Shown here in pieces: positions 56,892 to 64,000 of a stretch of DNA of 64,000 nucleotides (the stretch's first letter is position 1; each line of letters begins with the position of its first letter). Made by a program: the position numbers and the translations under genes. Source of the stretch: Pigmentiphaga litoralis. Lineage in GTDB: Bacteria > Pseudomonadota > Gammaproteobacteria > Burkholderiales > Burkholderiaceae_B. Location of the stretch: the NCBI RefSeq assembly GCF_013408655.1, contig NZ_JACCBP010000001.1, forward strand, positions 558,001-622,000. The letters run 5' to 3'. The notes under the pieces were generated by a model, which saw nothing but the letters and a program-made list of their open reading frames with translations, was not told the DNA's origin and searched no databases.

Positions 56892-57578
56892 TCAGCGCTT
56901 GAGCAGACGAGAGAGGACGTTGCTCAGTGTGGCTTCGATGTGCACGGCCATGGCCGTGCGGGCACGCGCGGCATCGCCGGCGCCCAGGGCGTCAAGCAGG
57001 TCCAGGTGCTGCGCGACCGATGCCTGAAAGTCCTGCGGCGTGGGCGGTGTGGCGAACAGCATGGACTTGCGTCGCAGGTCTTCGATCAACCTGGCCAGGG
57101 TGTCGTTGCCGCACGCGGCGCAGACGGCGCGATGCAATTCCAGGTCGAGCGTGACGCGTTCATGGTTGTCGGGATGCTCGGCCTGCGCCAGCGCCGTCAA
57201 TCGGACACGCAGGCTGTCGAGCACGCCCGCGTCCATGGCGCCGGCAGCCAGCCCGGCCGCTTCGGCTTCGAGCACCTTGCGGATCTTGAGCAGATCCAGG
57301 AATTCTTCCAGCGTGATGCGGCGCACTTCGAGCACACCGCGGCTGCGCAAGATGAAGCCTTCACCTTCCAGCCGGCGCAGGGCTTCGCGCAGCGGCGTGC
57401 GCGATACGCCGAGCTGCAACGACAATTGGCGTTCCGAAATCGGGCGGCCCAGCGGAATTTCGTGCTTGAGCACCATGTCGTGCAGTTGCGCATGCACTCG
57501 CGCCACCAGCCCGCCGGGCTCGAAAGATGAGTCGGTGTCGTCTTCCAACGGCGCCGGCTCCTGGACCAGAAAGGTCAT
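56892..57578 (-). CDS. GntR family regulator, FadR/FCD subgroup
   Basis: A 228-residue regulator. The winged helix is QLSLQLGVSRTPLREALRRLEGEGFILRS (residues about 50-80), followed by the helical FCD ligand domain (FLDLLKIRKVLEAEAAGLAA, LDLELHRAVCAACGND, HLDLLDALGAGDA). The ATG at 57578 follows AAGGA. It lies between the amidohydrolase and old yellow enzyme genes in the same direction. FCD regulators bind TGGTATACCA-like palindromes; an exact match lies in the nearby divergent promoter region at 59199-59212. Confidence 0.92.
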   Translation of the reverse strand: MTFLVQEPAPLEDDTDSSFEPGGLVARVHAQLHDMVLKHEIPLGRPISERQLSLQLGVSRTPLREALRRLEGEGFILRSRGVLEVRRITLEEFLDLLKIRKVLEAEAAGLAAGAMDAGVLDSLRVRLTALAQAEHPDNHERVTLDLELHRAVCAACGNDTLARLIEDLRRKSMLFATPPTPQDFQASVAQHLDLLDALGAGDAARARTAMAVHIEATLSNVLSRLLKR

Positions 57579-57609
57579 GTTCACATCCTTGGTTTCAAGC
57601 CTGCGATCC

Positions 57610-59148
57610 TCATCGCAGGCGGGGCAGACGTTCGATACCGACGTCTGCCGCATCCATCTTCTCTTGGGCTTCGTCCAACCACGGCTGTAGTGTAGCGACC
57701 CGTTTCGTGATGGCGTCGAAGTCCTTCCTGAAGGTCGGCATGATGGCTTCGACCTCTTCGAACACAGCCGCCTCGTCCACCGACACCACGCGCCGATCGC
57801 GCACCACCCAGTTGCCATCGACCATCACATGCCGCACGGCGCGGCCGCCCTCGATGTTGACGAGCTGGCGCGCCACGCTGTTCAGCGGCACGAAGCTGGG
57901 GTCCGCCAGATCCAGGATCGACAGGTCGGCCTTGTAGCCCGGCGCAATCCGGCCGATCAGATGACCGAGCCGCGCGCCTTCCGCGCCGCCCTCGGTCGCG
58001 GCCTTCAGGGCTTCCATGGCAGGCGGGGGGCCCTTGCGCAGATCGCTGACCACGGCCAGCAACGAGAACAGCTTCATGGCGGCGTACATGTTCTGCGCGT
58101 CGGAACAGCTGCAGTTGTCGCAGCCCAGGCCGATGCGCACACCGGCGCGCATCAAGGATTTGATCGGCGGCAGGCCACACTGCATCTTCAGGTTGCCTTG
58201 CGGATTCAGTACGGTGCCCGCGCCGGTCTCGGCCAGGATTTCGATTTCATCAGGGGCCAGCCACACGCTGTGCGCAAAGTTCATTTGCGGACCCAGGCAG
58301 CCTTCGGCATGCAGGCGCCGGATCAACGATCCGCCGTATTGGCCCAGCTCCTGGCGCGCGGTCAGGGCCATGCCCTTGGACTCGTAGATGTGCGAGTACA
58401 CCGGCAGGTCGTACCGCTTGGCCATGTCCATCGTCCGCGCCATCAGGGCGGTCGTGCAACGTTCCGGAGATGACGGCCCCAGCGCCCAATGCCGCCGCGA
58501 ATGGGTCGGCCCTTTCAGGCAGTTCTGCTCGAAGTAATCGAGCAGGTCGAATTTCTTTTCGGGCTCGGCGGCGCTCGAAAGCAGGTGATGGTATTCGGGC
58601 GGAAACACGTCCTTCCAGAACGGAACGGTATCCAGGCCCTTGCGATCCCCGTACTGCAAGGCAAAGACCACGCGGATCCCGACGTCTTCATACGCCTGAA
58701 TGACGGTATCGAGGTGCTCGGGGTCGAAGGGATACAGCGTCAGCATGTCCTGCACGGTGGTCATGCCGGAACGCAGGCATTCCAGCGCGCCAAGCATCGT
58801 GCGCGCACGCAGTTCTTCTTTCGAGCGGGGCGGGTACTGGGCGGGCAGGGCATACAGGCGCCACTGTTCAAGCGGCACCTGTTCCAGCGTGCCCTTGGCC
58901 AGCACGTCATGCGAGTGGTAGTGGGCGTTGACGAAGCCGGGCAGGACAAGGTGGCCGCGTGCATCCAGCGTTTCGGGCGGGACCTGGCCCGGCCGCAGTC
59001 CGTAGGCTGGCGCGACGCCAAGAATCATGTCGTCCCGGATCGCAACGTCGGCCACTGCTGGCTGATGCCAATCCGTGTCCGGCGTCATGACGCGGGCGTT
59101 GGCGATCCAGAGGGTGGTGCCCTCGGGCAGCGGAGTCGATTGCGGCAT
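57610..59148 (-). CDS. Amidohydrolase (TrzN/AtzA/SsnA-like aminohydrolase)
   Basis: A 512-residue amidohydrolase superfamily member. The metal site includes NAHYHSHDVL (His-x-His pair), the later His in VYSHIYESKGM, the NFAHSVWL His, and GLGCDNCSCSDAQNM (Asp). C-terminal LIGRIAPGYKADLSILDL is typical of the family. It would deaminate or dechlorinate a ring or guanidine compound. The ATG at 59148 follows AAAAGGA. It heads a minus-strand unit with the GntR and old yellow enzyme genes and is divergent from the ABC importer. Confidence 0.9.
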   Translation of the reverse strand: MPQSTPLPEGTTLWIANARVMTPDTDWHQPAVADVAIRDDMILGVAPAYGLRPGQVPPETLDARGHLVLPGFVNAHYHSHDVLAKGTLEQVPLEQWRLYALPAQYPPRSKEELRARTMLGALECLRSGMTTVQDMLTLYPFDPEHLDTVIQAYEDVGIRVVFALQYGDRKGLDTVPFWKDVFPPEYHHLLSSAAEPEKKFDLLDYFEQNCLKGPTHSRRHWALGPSSPERCTTALMARTMDMAKRYDLPVYSHIYESKGMALTARQELGQYGGSLIRRLHAEGCLGPQMNFAHSVWLAPDEIEILAETGAGTVLNPQGNLKMQCGLPPIKSLMRAGVRIGLGCDNCSCSDAQNMYAAMKLFSLLAVVSDLRKGPPPAMEALKAATEGGAEGARLGHLIGRIAPGYKADLSILDLADPSFVPLNSVARQLVNIEGGRAVRHVMVDGNWVVRDRRVVSVDEAAVFEEVEAIMPTFRKDFDAITKRVATLQPWLDEAQEKMDAADVGIERLPRLR

Positions 59149-59522
59149 CGCGAGTCCTTTTCCGGGCGGATCGCCCATCGGTCAACGTTTCGTATTCGAG
59201 TGGTATACCACTTTAATTATTTGGGGATGCAAATCGCATGCCACCAGGTTTGCCAGGGACAGCCAGACGTTTGAAATGCCATCGAACGAAAAATGCACCG
59301 AAATTCGACCTAAATGCCGCATAACTGTGCCTGAGGCGTCCACAACGGTGCAAGCCTATGCGCGGGTGGCCGCGCTTCAACTGGCGAGCCTATGGAAAAC
59401 CATGAATGGCATGCATGTTGCATTACGTGACCATCATGCCGGTATACGTACGTAATACCAGCGCGGTCGCCGCACCACCTTGCCGCCCGGTCGCCGGGCC
59501 AACCATCCACACAGAGGTACGC
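59149..59522. promoter_or_regulatory. Divergent regulatory region with GntR-type operators
   Basis: This 374-base gap separates the amidohydrolase unit from the ABC importer genes. AGTGGTATACCACT (59199-59212) is a perfect 14-base palindrome with the TGGTATACCA core typical of FadR/FCD-type regulators. A second dyad GGTAT-N9-ATACC lies at 59441-59459, about 80 bases before the importer start. Both presumably bind the GntR protein encoded at 56892. No gene is seen here. Confidence 0.65.
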
Positions 59523-60503
59523 ATGAAGCTGCTGAATATCGTCGGGATCGCATTGGGTGTCGCGTTGACGGGGGGCGCGGCCCACGCGCAAAACGTTGGC
59601 AAGATCCGTATCGCCGAAGCCGATTCGTTTTCGGCCGAAGACCTTCCCCAGCTCATTGCCTATGCGCGCGCCAAGCAACGTGGTGTCGAGATCCAGGCGA
59701 CGGCGCTGAAGTCGGATGACATCGCCTTCCAGTCCGTACTGAACGGGCAGATGGACATGGGCGTGGGTGATTCGTACGAGGCCATCAACAACCTGAAGGC
59801 GCCGATCCGCAACATCTATCAGATCCGCAAGCTGGCCTATGTGCCGGTGGTCGACAAGACCGTCTACCCGGACTGGAAGTCCTTGAACGGCCAGACCTTT
59901 GTCGTGCACTCGCGCGGATCGGGCACCGAGACGATGGCGCAGATCATGGAAAAGAAGTCGGGCATCAAGTTCGACAAGATCAGCTACGTGCCGGGGTCGG
60001 AAGTGCGCGTCGTGGCCATGCAGCGCGGCAACATCAAGGCGACCTACCTGGACCTGACCAGTTCCAAGGTCCTGATCGACAGCGATCCGAAACGCTTCGG
60101 CGCCTTGCCGGTGCAGGATCAGGACGCCAGCGATTCGACCTTCTATGTCAGCACCAAATTTGCTGAAGCCAATCCGCGCGCCGTCCAGATCCTGCTCGAA
60201 GAATTGCTGAAGGCTGCCAAGGCCACCGCAGCGGATCCGTCATGGCCCGCCGCGCAGCGCAAGGAACTGAAGCTGCTGCCTGACCTGGCCGACAAGGAAG
60301 TCGCCGAGATCACGCCGTACTTCACGCGTGCCGTGGCCGCCGGCATCTTCCCGGTTGATGGCGGTGGCAAGACGGCCGCGCAGGCCGACGTGGACTTCCT
60401 GTCGCTGGCCGGCAAGCTCAAGTCGGAAACGTCGGGCGGACTGGATGCCTACTGGGACTTCAAGCCGCTGGAAGCCGCCAGCAAAGCCGTCGGCGCCAAG
60501 TAA
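59523..60503 (+). CDS. ABC importer substrate-binding protein (SsuA/ThiY/NMT1-like)
   Basis: A 326-residue periplasmic binding protein. The signal peptide runs LLNIVGIALGVALTGGAAHA, then IRIAEADSFSAEDLPQLIAY and QSVLNGQMDMGVGDSYEAI with the fold of nitrate/sulfonate/pyrimidine precursor receptors. The ATG at 59523 follows AGAGGT. It is the first gene of a four-gene transporter cluster. Ligand class is inferred from context (N-heterocycle or related) and not from the sequence. Confidence 0.88.
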   Translation: MKLLNIVGIALGVALTGGAAHAQNVGKIRIAEADSFSAEDLPQLIAYARAKQRGVEIQATALKSDDIAFQSVLNGQMDMGVGDSYEAINNLKAPIRNIYQIRKLAYVPVVDKTVYPDWKSLNGQTFVVHSRGSGTETMAQIMEKKSGIKFDKISYVPGSEVRVVAMQRGNIKATYLDLTSSKVLIDSDPKRFGALPVQDQDASDSTFYVSTKFAEANPRAVQILLEELLKAAKATAADPSWPAAQRKELKLLPDLADKEVAEITPYFTRAVAAGIFPVDGGGKTAAQADVDFLSLAGKLKSETSGGLDAYWDFKPLEAASKAVGAK

Positions 60504-60520
60504 GACATCGAGTGGACACC

Positions 60521-61429
60521 ATGCCGCACACTCTCGTTGCAGGCGCGCCCGGCGCGGCCGTGCACGCTGCCGGACCCGGCGCCGCCGTGGCGCCGTCCGC
60601 GGGCGCTGCGCTGGCTGCGTCGTCCACGCCGACCGCGTCCGCAACGGCGGCGCATGCCATGGGCTGGCGTCATCACGTGCCCTTGTTGTGGAAGCTGGCG
60701 TCGTTCGCGCTCTTTTTTGGACTGTGGGAAATTGCCGGCCGGATTCCGATCAGCCTGGCCTTCCCGCCGTTCTCGAAAGTGGCCGTTGCGATGTTCAACC
60801 TGCTGGCCAGCGGTGAACTCATCAAGGCCTACGCGAACACGTTGCCGCCGCTGATCGCCGGCCTGGTCATCACCGCCGTGGTGGGTGTGGTGTGCGGTAT
60901 CGCCATGGGGTTGTCGCGACTGACCGAATGGGCGCTGTATCCGGCCATGGTCATCATGCAGACGGCGCCGATGGCCGCCATCATTCCGTTGATCACCTTT
61001 CTGTATGGCATTGGCATCACCGCCAAGATCATTGCGGTGGTCATTCTGTCGCTGCCCATGGTCACCATGAACTGCTACAGCGGCATCCGCCAGACCAACG
61101 CATCCTTGCTGGAAATGACCCGGTCCTTCATGGGAACGCGCCGCCAGCAGGTCACCAAGATCATCCTGCCGCATGCCAGCGGCATGATCTTCGCGGGACT
61201 GCGGCTGGGCATTTCGGGTGGCTTCATCGGCATCGTGCTGGCCGAATTGCTGATTACGCCAACCGGTATCGGCGACACCATCAGCTACTACCGGTCGGTG
61301 GCCAAGTACGCCGAAATGTTCGCCGCGATCGTGTCCATCATCGTGCTCGCCACGCTGGTGCTGACCGCCTTGCAACTCATCGAGCGCCGGGTATTCAAGG
61401 CGCTTGGACAGCAGCACACGCAGACATGA
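60521..61429 (+). CDS. ABC importer permease 1 (SsuC/TauC-like)
   Basis: A ~302-residue permease with about six membrane helices (ASFALFFGLWEIAG, AGLVITAVVGVVCGIAMG, VIAVVILSLPMVTM-like, FIGIVLAELLI and others) and the BPD_transp_1 coupling EAA-like loop MTRSFMGTRRQQVTKIILPHA. It has an unusual Ala/Gly/Pro-rich N-terminal tail of about 45 residues. GTG 60512 is an alternative start. It overlaps the ATPase gene by four bases (ATGA). Confidence 0.9.
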   Translation: MPHTLVAGAPGAAVHAAGPGAAVAPSAGAALAASSTPTASATAAHAMGWRHHVPLLWKLASFALFFGLWEIAGRIPISLAFPPFSKVAVAMFNLLASGELIKAYANTLPPLIAGLVITAVVGVVCGIAMGLSRLTEWALYPAMVIMQTAPMAAIIPLITFLYGIGITAKIIAVVILSLPMVTMNCYSGIRQTNASLLEMTRSFMGTRRQQVTKIILPHASGMIFAGLRLGISGGFIGIVLAELLITPTGIGDTISYYRSVAKYAEMFAAIVSIIVLATLVLTALQLIERRVFKALGQQHTQT

Positions 61430-62256
61430 CACAGACCTCCTTGCTTGCCACCGCGCCGGCCGCGTCATCCACGCCGGGCCAGCCGCCAGTCGCAGCGGCC
61501 GATCCGATCATCAAGTCGCTCGGCATCACGATGCGATACCCCAATGGCGTGCTCGCCCTAGAAAACGCGACGCTGGACATTCCCCGCGGGGAACTGGTGA
61601 CCCTGCTGGGGCCCTCGGGCTGCGGCAAGACCACGCTGCTCAAGATCATTGCCGGGCTGATCACGCCGACGTCTGGCGAAATCCGCGTCAATGACAAGAC
61701 GGTGTACGGCCCGGGTCCGGATCGCGCCTTCGTGTTCCAGGATTTCGCGTTGATGCCCTGGGCCACCGTGCTGCGCAATGTGGCGTTCGGCCTGGAACTG
61801 CGCGGCACGCCGCGCGCCGAACGGGAAGCCAGCGCCCGCCATTACATCCGCGAAGTCGGCCTGGCCGGCTTCGAAGACAAGTATCCCAACGAGCTGTCGG
61901 GCGGCATGCGTCAGCGTGCCGGCCTGGCCCGTGCCCTGACGGTCGACGCCGACGTGCTGCTGATGGACGAGCCGTTTTCGGCGATCGACGAACAGATGCG
62001 CCGCAAGCTGCAGGAAGACCTGTTGTCCTTGCTGCGAGTGGAAAAAAAGACCGTCATTTTCGTGACGCATTCGATCGAAGAAGCCGTGTACCTGTCGGAC
62101 GAGATTGTCTTGTTGACCCGACATCCGGGCAAAGTCGTCAAGACCATCCGCCCCGGCCTGGACCGCAATGCCAGCCCCGATGAAATCCGCCGCGACCAGC
62201 GCTATCTGGATGCGGTCGACGACATCTGGTCCCAACTCAAACAGTACCTGGCCTGA
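61426..62256 (+). CDS. ABC importer ATP-binding protein (SsuB/TauB-like)
   Basis: A 276-residue ATPase: Walker A GPSGCGKTTLLK (about 62-70), Q-loop VFQDFALMPW, signature LSGGMRQRAGLARAL, Walker B VLLMDEPFSAID and the switch His in FVTHSIEEAVYLS. It powers the importer with the two flanking permeases. Translation is coupled to the first permease (ATGA overlap). Confidence 0.95.
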   Translation: MTQTSLLATAPAASSTPGQPPVAAADPIIKSLGITMRYPNGVLALENATLDIPRGELVTLLGPSGCGKTTLLKIIAGLITPTSGEIRVNDKTVYGPGPDRAFVFQDFALMPWATVLRNVAFGLELRGTPRAEREASARHYIREVGLAGFEDKYPNELSGGMRQRAGLARALTVDADVLLMDEPFSAIDEQMRRKLQEDLLSLLRVEKKTVIFVTHSIEEAVYLSDEIVLLTRHPGKVVKTIRPGLDRNASPDEIRRDQRYLDAVDDIWSQLKQYLA

Positions 62257-62259
62257 GCC

Positions 62260-63003
62260 ATGGCCAAACAGAAACCCGTTCTGCTGTCGCTGGTGGCCTG
62301 GGCGGTGCTGTGGGAACTGGCGGCGCGCTACGCGGCGTCCGACATGTTTCCGCCGCTGTCGCATGTCGTCACGACCGCCTTCAGCCTGGTCCAGCTGCAA
62401 TCGTTCAAGGACGCGATCGTCATCACCGCCAGGGCATTCGCCACCGGCATGGCGCTGGCCATCGTGGTGGGCGTGCCGGTCGGCGCGCTGATGGGGCGAT
62501 TCAAGCCGGTTGATCGCATCCTGAACGTGTGGGTCAACATCTTCATTGCCGCGCCCTTGACCGCCGTGGTGCCGGCCTTGATGCCCATTCTCGGCATCGG
62601 CGAAACCACCGTGGTGGCGACCGTGTTCCTGTTCGCGGTGTGGGTCATCATCATCGATACCCGGGAAGGCATGGTCGGCATCAATCGGTCCTTGCTGGAG
62701 ATGGCGCGCAGCAACGGCGCGACGCGGTGGCAGATGTTTTCCAAGATCATGCTGCCGTCGGCCATGCCTGAAGTCATGACCGGCATCCGCCTGAGCGTCG
62801 TGCGCGGCATCAAGGGCGTGATCATCGGACAGATCGTTGTTGCCGTGGTCGGGCTCGGCGAACTGTTCGACACCTATCTGCATGGCTTCCAGATGGACCG
62901 CTTCTGGGCCTTGGTGATGATCGTGTTCCTGCTCGGCATGACGCTGATGGGGGCGGTGGGCCTGGTCGAACGCCGCTTGACGCGCCATGCCAAGGTGCGG
63001 TGA
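62260..63003 (+). CDS. ABC importer permease 2
   Basis: A 247-residue permease of the same SsuC-like family: helices LLSLVAWAVLWELAARY, GMALAIVVGVPVGALMG, TTVVATVFLFAVWVIII and LVMIVFLLGMTLMGAVGL, with the EAA-type loop MARSNGATRWQMFSKIMLPSA. It starts three bases after the ATPase stop. Two different permeases flanking one ATPase imply a heterodimeric channel. Confidence 0.93.
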   Translation: MAKQKPVLLSLVAWAVLWELAARYAASDMFPPLSHVVTTAFSLVQLQSFKDAIVITARAFATGMALAIVVGVPVGALMGRFKPVDRILNVWVNIFIAAPLTAVVPALMPILGIGETTVVATVFLFAVWVIIIDTREGMVGINRSLLEMARSNGATRWQMFSKIMLPSAMPEVMTGIRLSVVRGIKGVIIGQIVVAVVGLGELFDTYLHGFQMDRFWALVMIVFLLGMTLMGAVGLVERRLTRHAKVR

Positions 63004-63078
63004 CAGGATGGTGGGGCGTGACGTTGGCGGCTGGGTAACGCCGGCAGTCGGGAAGCCTGCAGTCGTGACGCCCGCGCC

Positions 63079-64000
63079 ATGAAGCTCGCTCCTATCCACT
63101 ATGTGCGGCCGCGCAGCGAAGCCGAGTTGCTCGATGCGCTTGCCCGATATGGCGCCGATGCCGCTGTGCTGTCGGGCGGGCAGAGCCTGATGCCGGAACT
63201 GGCGCTGCGGACGCGCGCCGTCAAGGTAGTGGTGGATATCAACCACTTGCCGGACGCCGGTGGGATTGCGCTGGGCCTGGCGGCGGATGACCCGTTGCAA
63301 ACGGCGTCCTTGGGCGTCCATGCAGAGGCGTCGGCTCCGCGGCCCGGCGGATGGTTGCACATCGGGCCGCTGGTCCGTCATGGCGACCTGCTCAACCATC
63401 ACCTGGTGCAACGGCACGCGCCGGGCTGGGCGGCGGCCGCCGCGCATATCGGCAATGTGGCGGTGCGCAACCGGGGCACGGTCTGCGGGTCGCTGGCGTA
63501 TGCCGATCCGGGCGGCGAGCTTCCGCTGATCGCGGTGGCGTCGGGCGCGCGGGTTTGCCTGCGCGCATCGTCGGGCGTGCGCGAGGTGGCGGCCGAGTCG
63601 TTCTTTGCCGGTGCGTTCTGCACGGTGCGCCGTCCCGATGAATACATCGCTTGTGTCCGCGTACCAGTGGCCGGACCAGACAGTTTCCACTTCGTTGACG
63701 AGATTGCCCGACGGCCCACCGCGCCCGCCTTGGCGAGCATCGCATTGTCCGTTGATCCGATAATCGGTCAGGCACCGTCGGTGCGCATCGCCGTGGGCGG
63801 CGTGTCGGATCGGCCCCGGCTGCTGCCGGCGACCGGGGAGCGCATCTCGCATGCATTGCGTGGGATGACGGCAAGGCAGCGCGGCGAGGAGGGCGTGGGC
63901 GTTGCCCTTGATGTCGACGCCATCCGTGCAACCCTGCGCGCCGAGCTGACGCCGCTGGTCGAACGGGACGACGCCGCCTACCGCTTGCACTTGGCCGCCA
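63079..64000 (+). CDS. Molybdenum hydroxylase FAD-binding subunit (CoxM/XdhB-like), partial
   Basis: The frame from ATG 63079 is open to the window edge (307 codons). It shows the FAD-subunit motifs of the xanthine dehydrogenase/CO dehydrogenase family: LSGGQSLMPELALR near residue 32-45 and AHIGNVAVRNRGTVCGSLAYADPGGELP near 120-147, then a CO_deh_flav_C-like end. Such medium subunits pass electrons from the molybdenum subunit to NAD or O2. The [2Fe-2S] and molybdenum subunits should lie just beyond the window. Following the ABC importer, it suggests oxidation of an imported N-heterocycle. Confidence 0.9.
   Translation, partial: MKLAPIHYVRPRSEAELLDALARYGADAAVLSGGQSLMPELALRTRAVKVVVDINHLPDAGGIALGLAADDPLQTASLGVHAEASAPRPGGWLHIGPLVRHGDLLNHHLVQRHAPGWAAAAAHIGNVAVRNRGTVCGSLAYADPGGELPLIAVASGARVCLRASSGVREVAAESFFAGAFCTVRRPDEYIACVRVPVAGPDSFHFVDEIARRPTAPALASIALSVDPIIGQAPSVRIAVGGVSDRPRLLPATGERISHALRGMTARQRGEEGVGVALDVDAIRATLRAELTPLVERDDAAYRLHLAA

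Noticed and set aside
60892..61425. Upstream extension of the ABC ATPase frame
   Set aside because: It lies inside the permease gene in another frame. The ATPase starts at the ATGA overlap at 61426.
61558..63990. 810-codon minus-strand frame across the ABC transporter and oxidase genes
   Set aside because: It crosses several well-supported plus-strand genes and is His/Gln/Arg-rich without any domain.

Overview
The window looks like chromosomal DNA from a GC-rich betaproteobacterium of the order Burkholderiales, most likely the Alcaligenaceae (Bordetella/Achromobacter/Pigmentiphaga type). This is inferred from the strong G/C-ending codon use, from six Bug (TctC-type) tripartite tricarboxylate receptors, mostly unaccompanied by membrane subunits, and from six LysR regulators. 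No rRNA, tRNA or CRISPR array was recognised.

Layout, left part: the 5' part of a glycosyltransferase-UDP-galactopyranose mutase fusion (1-1959, minus, cut by the window edge); a LysR gene, carboxylesterase and Bug receptor (2.4-5.8 kb); azoreductase azoR divergent from a LysR gene; then guaB-guaA (7.7-10.7 kb). An integrated island lies at the 3' end of guaA (10715-24651). It is bounded by a 15-bp direct repeat that rebuilds the last guaA codons, and the likely original guaA terminator now sits about 14 kb downstream. The island holds a truncated tyrosine integrase, a 2192-codon STAND-type ATPase with a nuclease-like N-terminus, an AlpA regulator, a tight five-gene operon of nuclease-like and TIGR02391 proteins (its first gene broken), radC, and decayed trbI and DUF2274 conjugation genes. 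It reads as a deletion derivative of an integrative conjugative element whose surviving cargo is probably defensive.

Right of the island (24.9-53.7 kb) are metabolic genes typical of this family: an FAD monooxygenase with a Bug receptor and LysR regulator; a secreted ankyrin protein; hydrolases; an inositol catabolism fragment (RpiR regulator, iolC-DUF2090, iolB) with two Bug receptors; an esterase/SDR/cupin/GST/Bug cluster; a hipBA toxin-antitoxin pair; msrB-msrA; an M20 peptidase; an OsmC-YcaO fusion; and TetR, LysR and Bug genes.

The last 10 kb has a wrecked PAS-histidine kinase-receiver gene, a membrane GGDEF protein, and a coherent catabolic locus: old yellow enzyme, FadR-type GntR regulator and amidohydrolase on the minus strand, divergent from an ABC importer (binding protein, permease, ATPase, permease) and the FAD subunit of a molybdenum hydroxylase, which runs off the window. 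A perfect GntR-type palindrome lies in the divergent promoter region. Together these suggest uptake, hydroxylation and deamination or hydrolysis of an N-heterocyclic compound, although the substrate cannot be read from the sequence.
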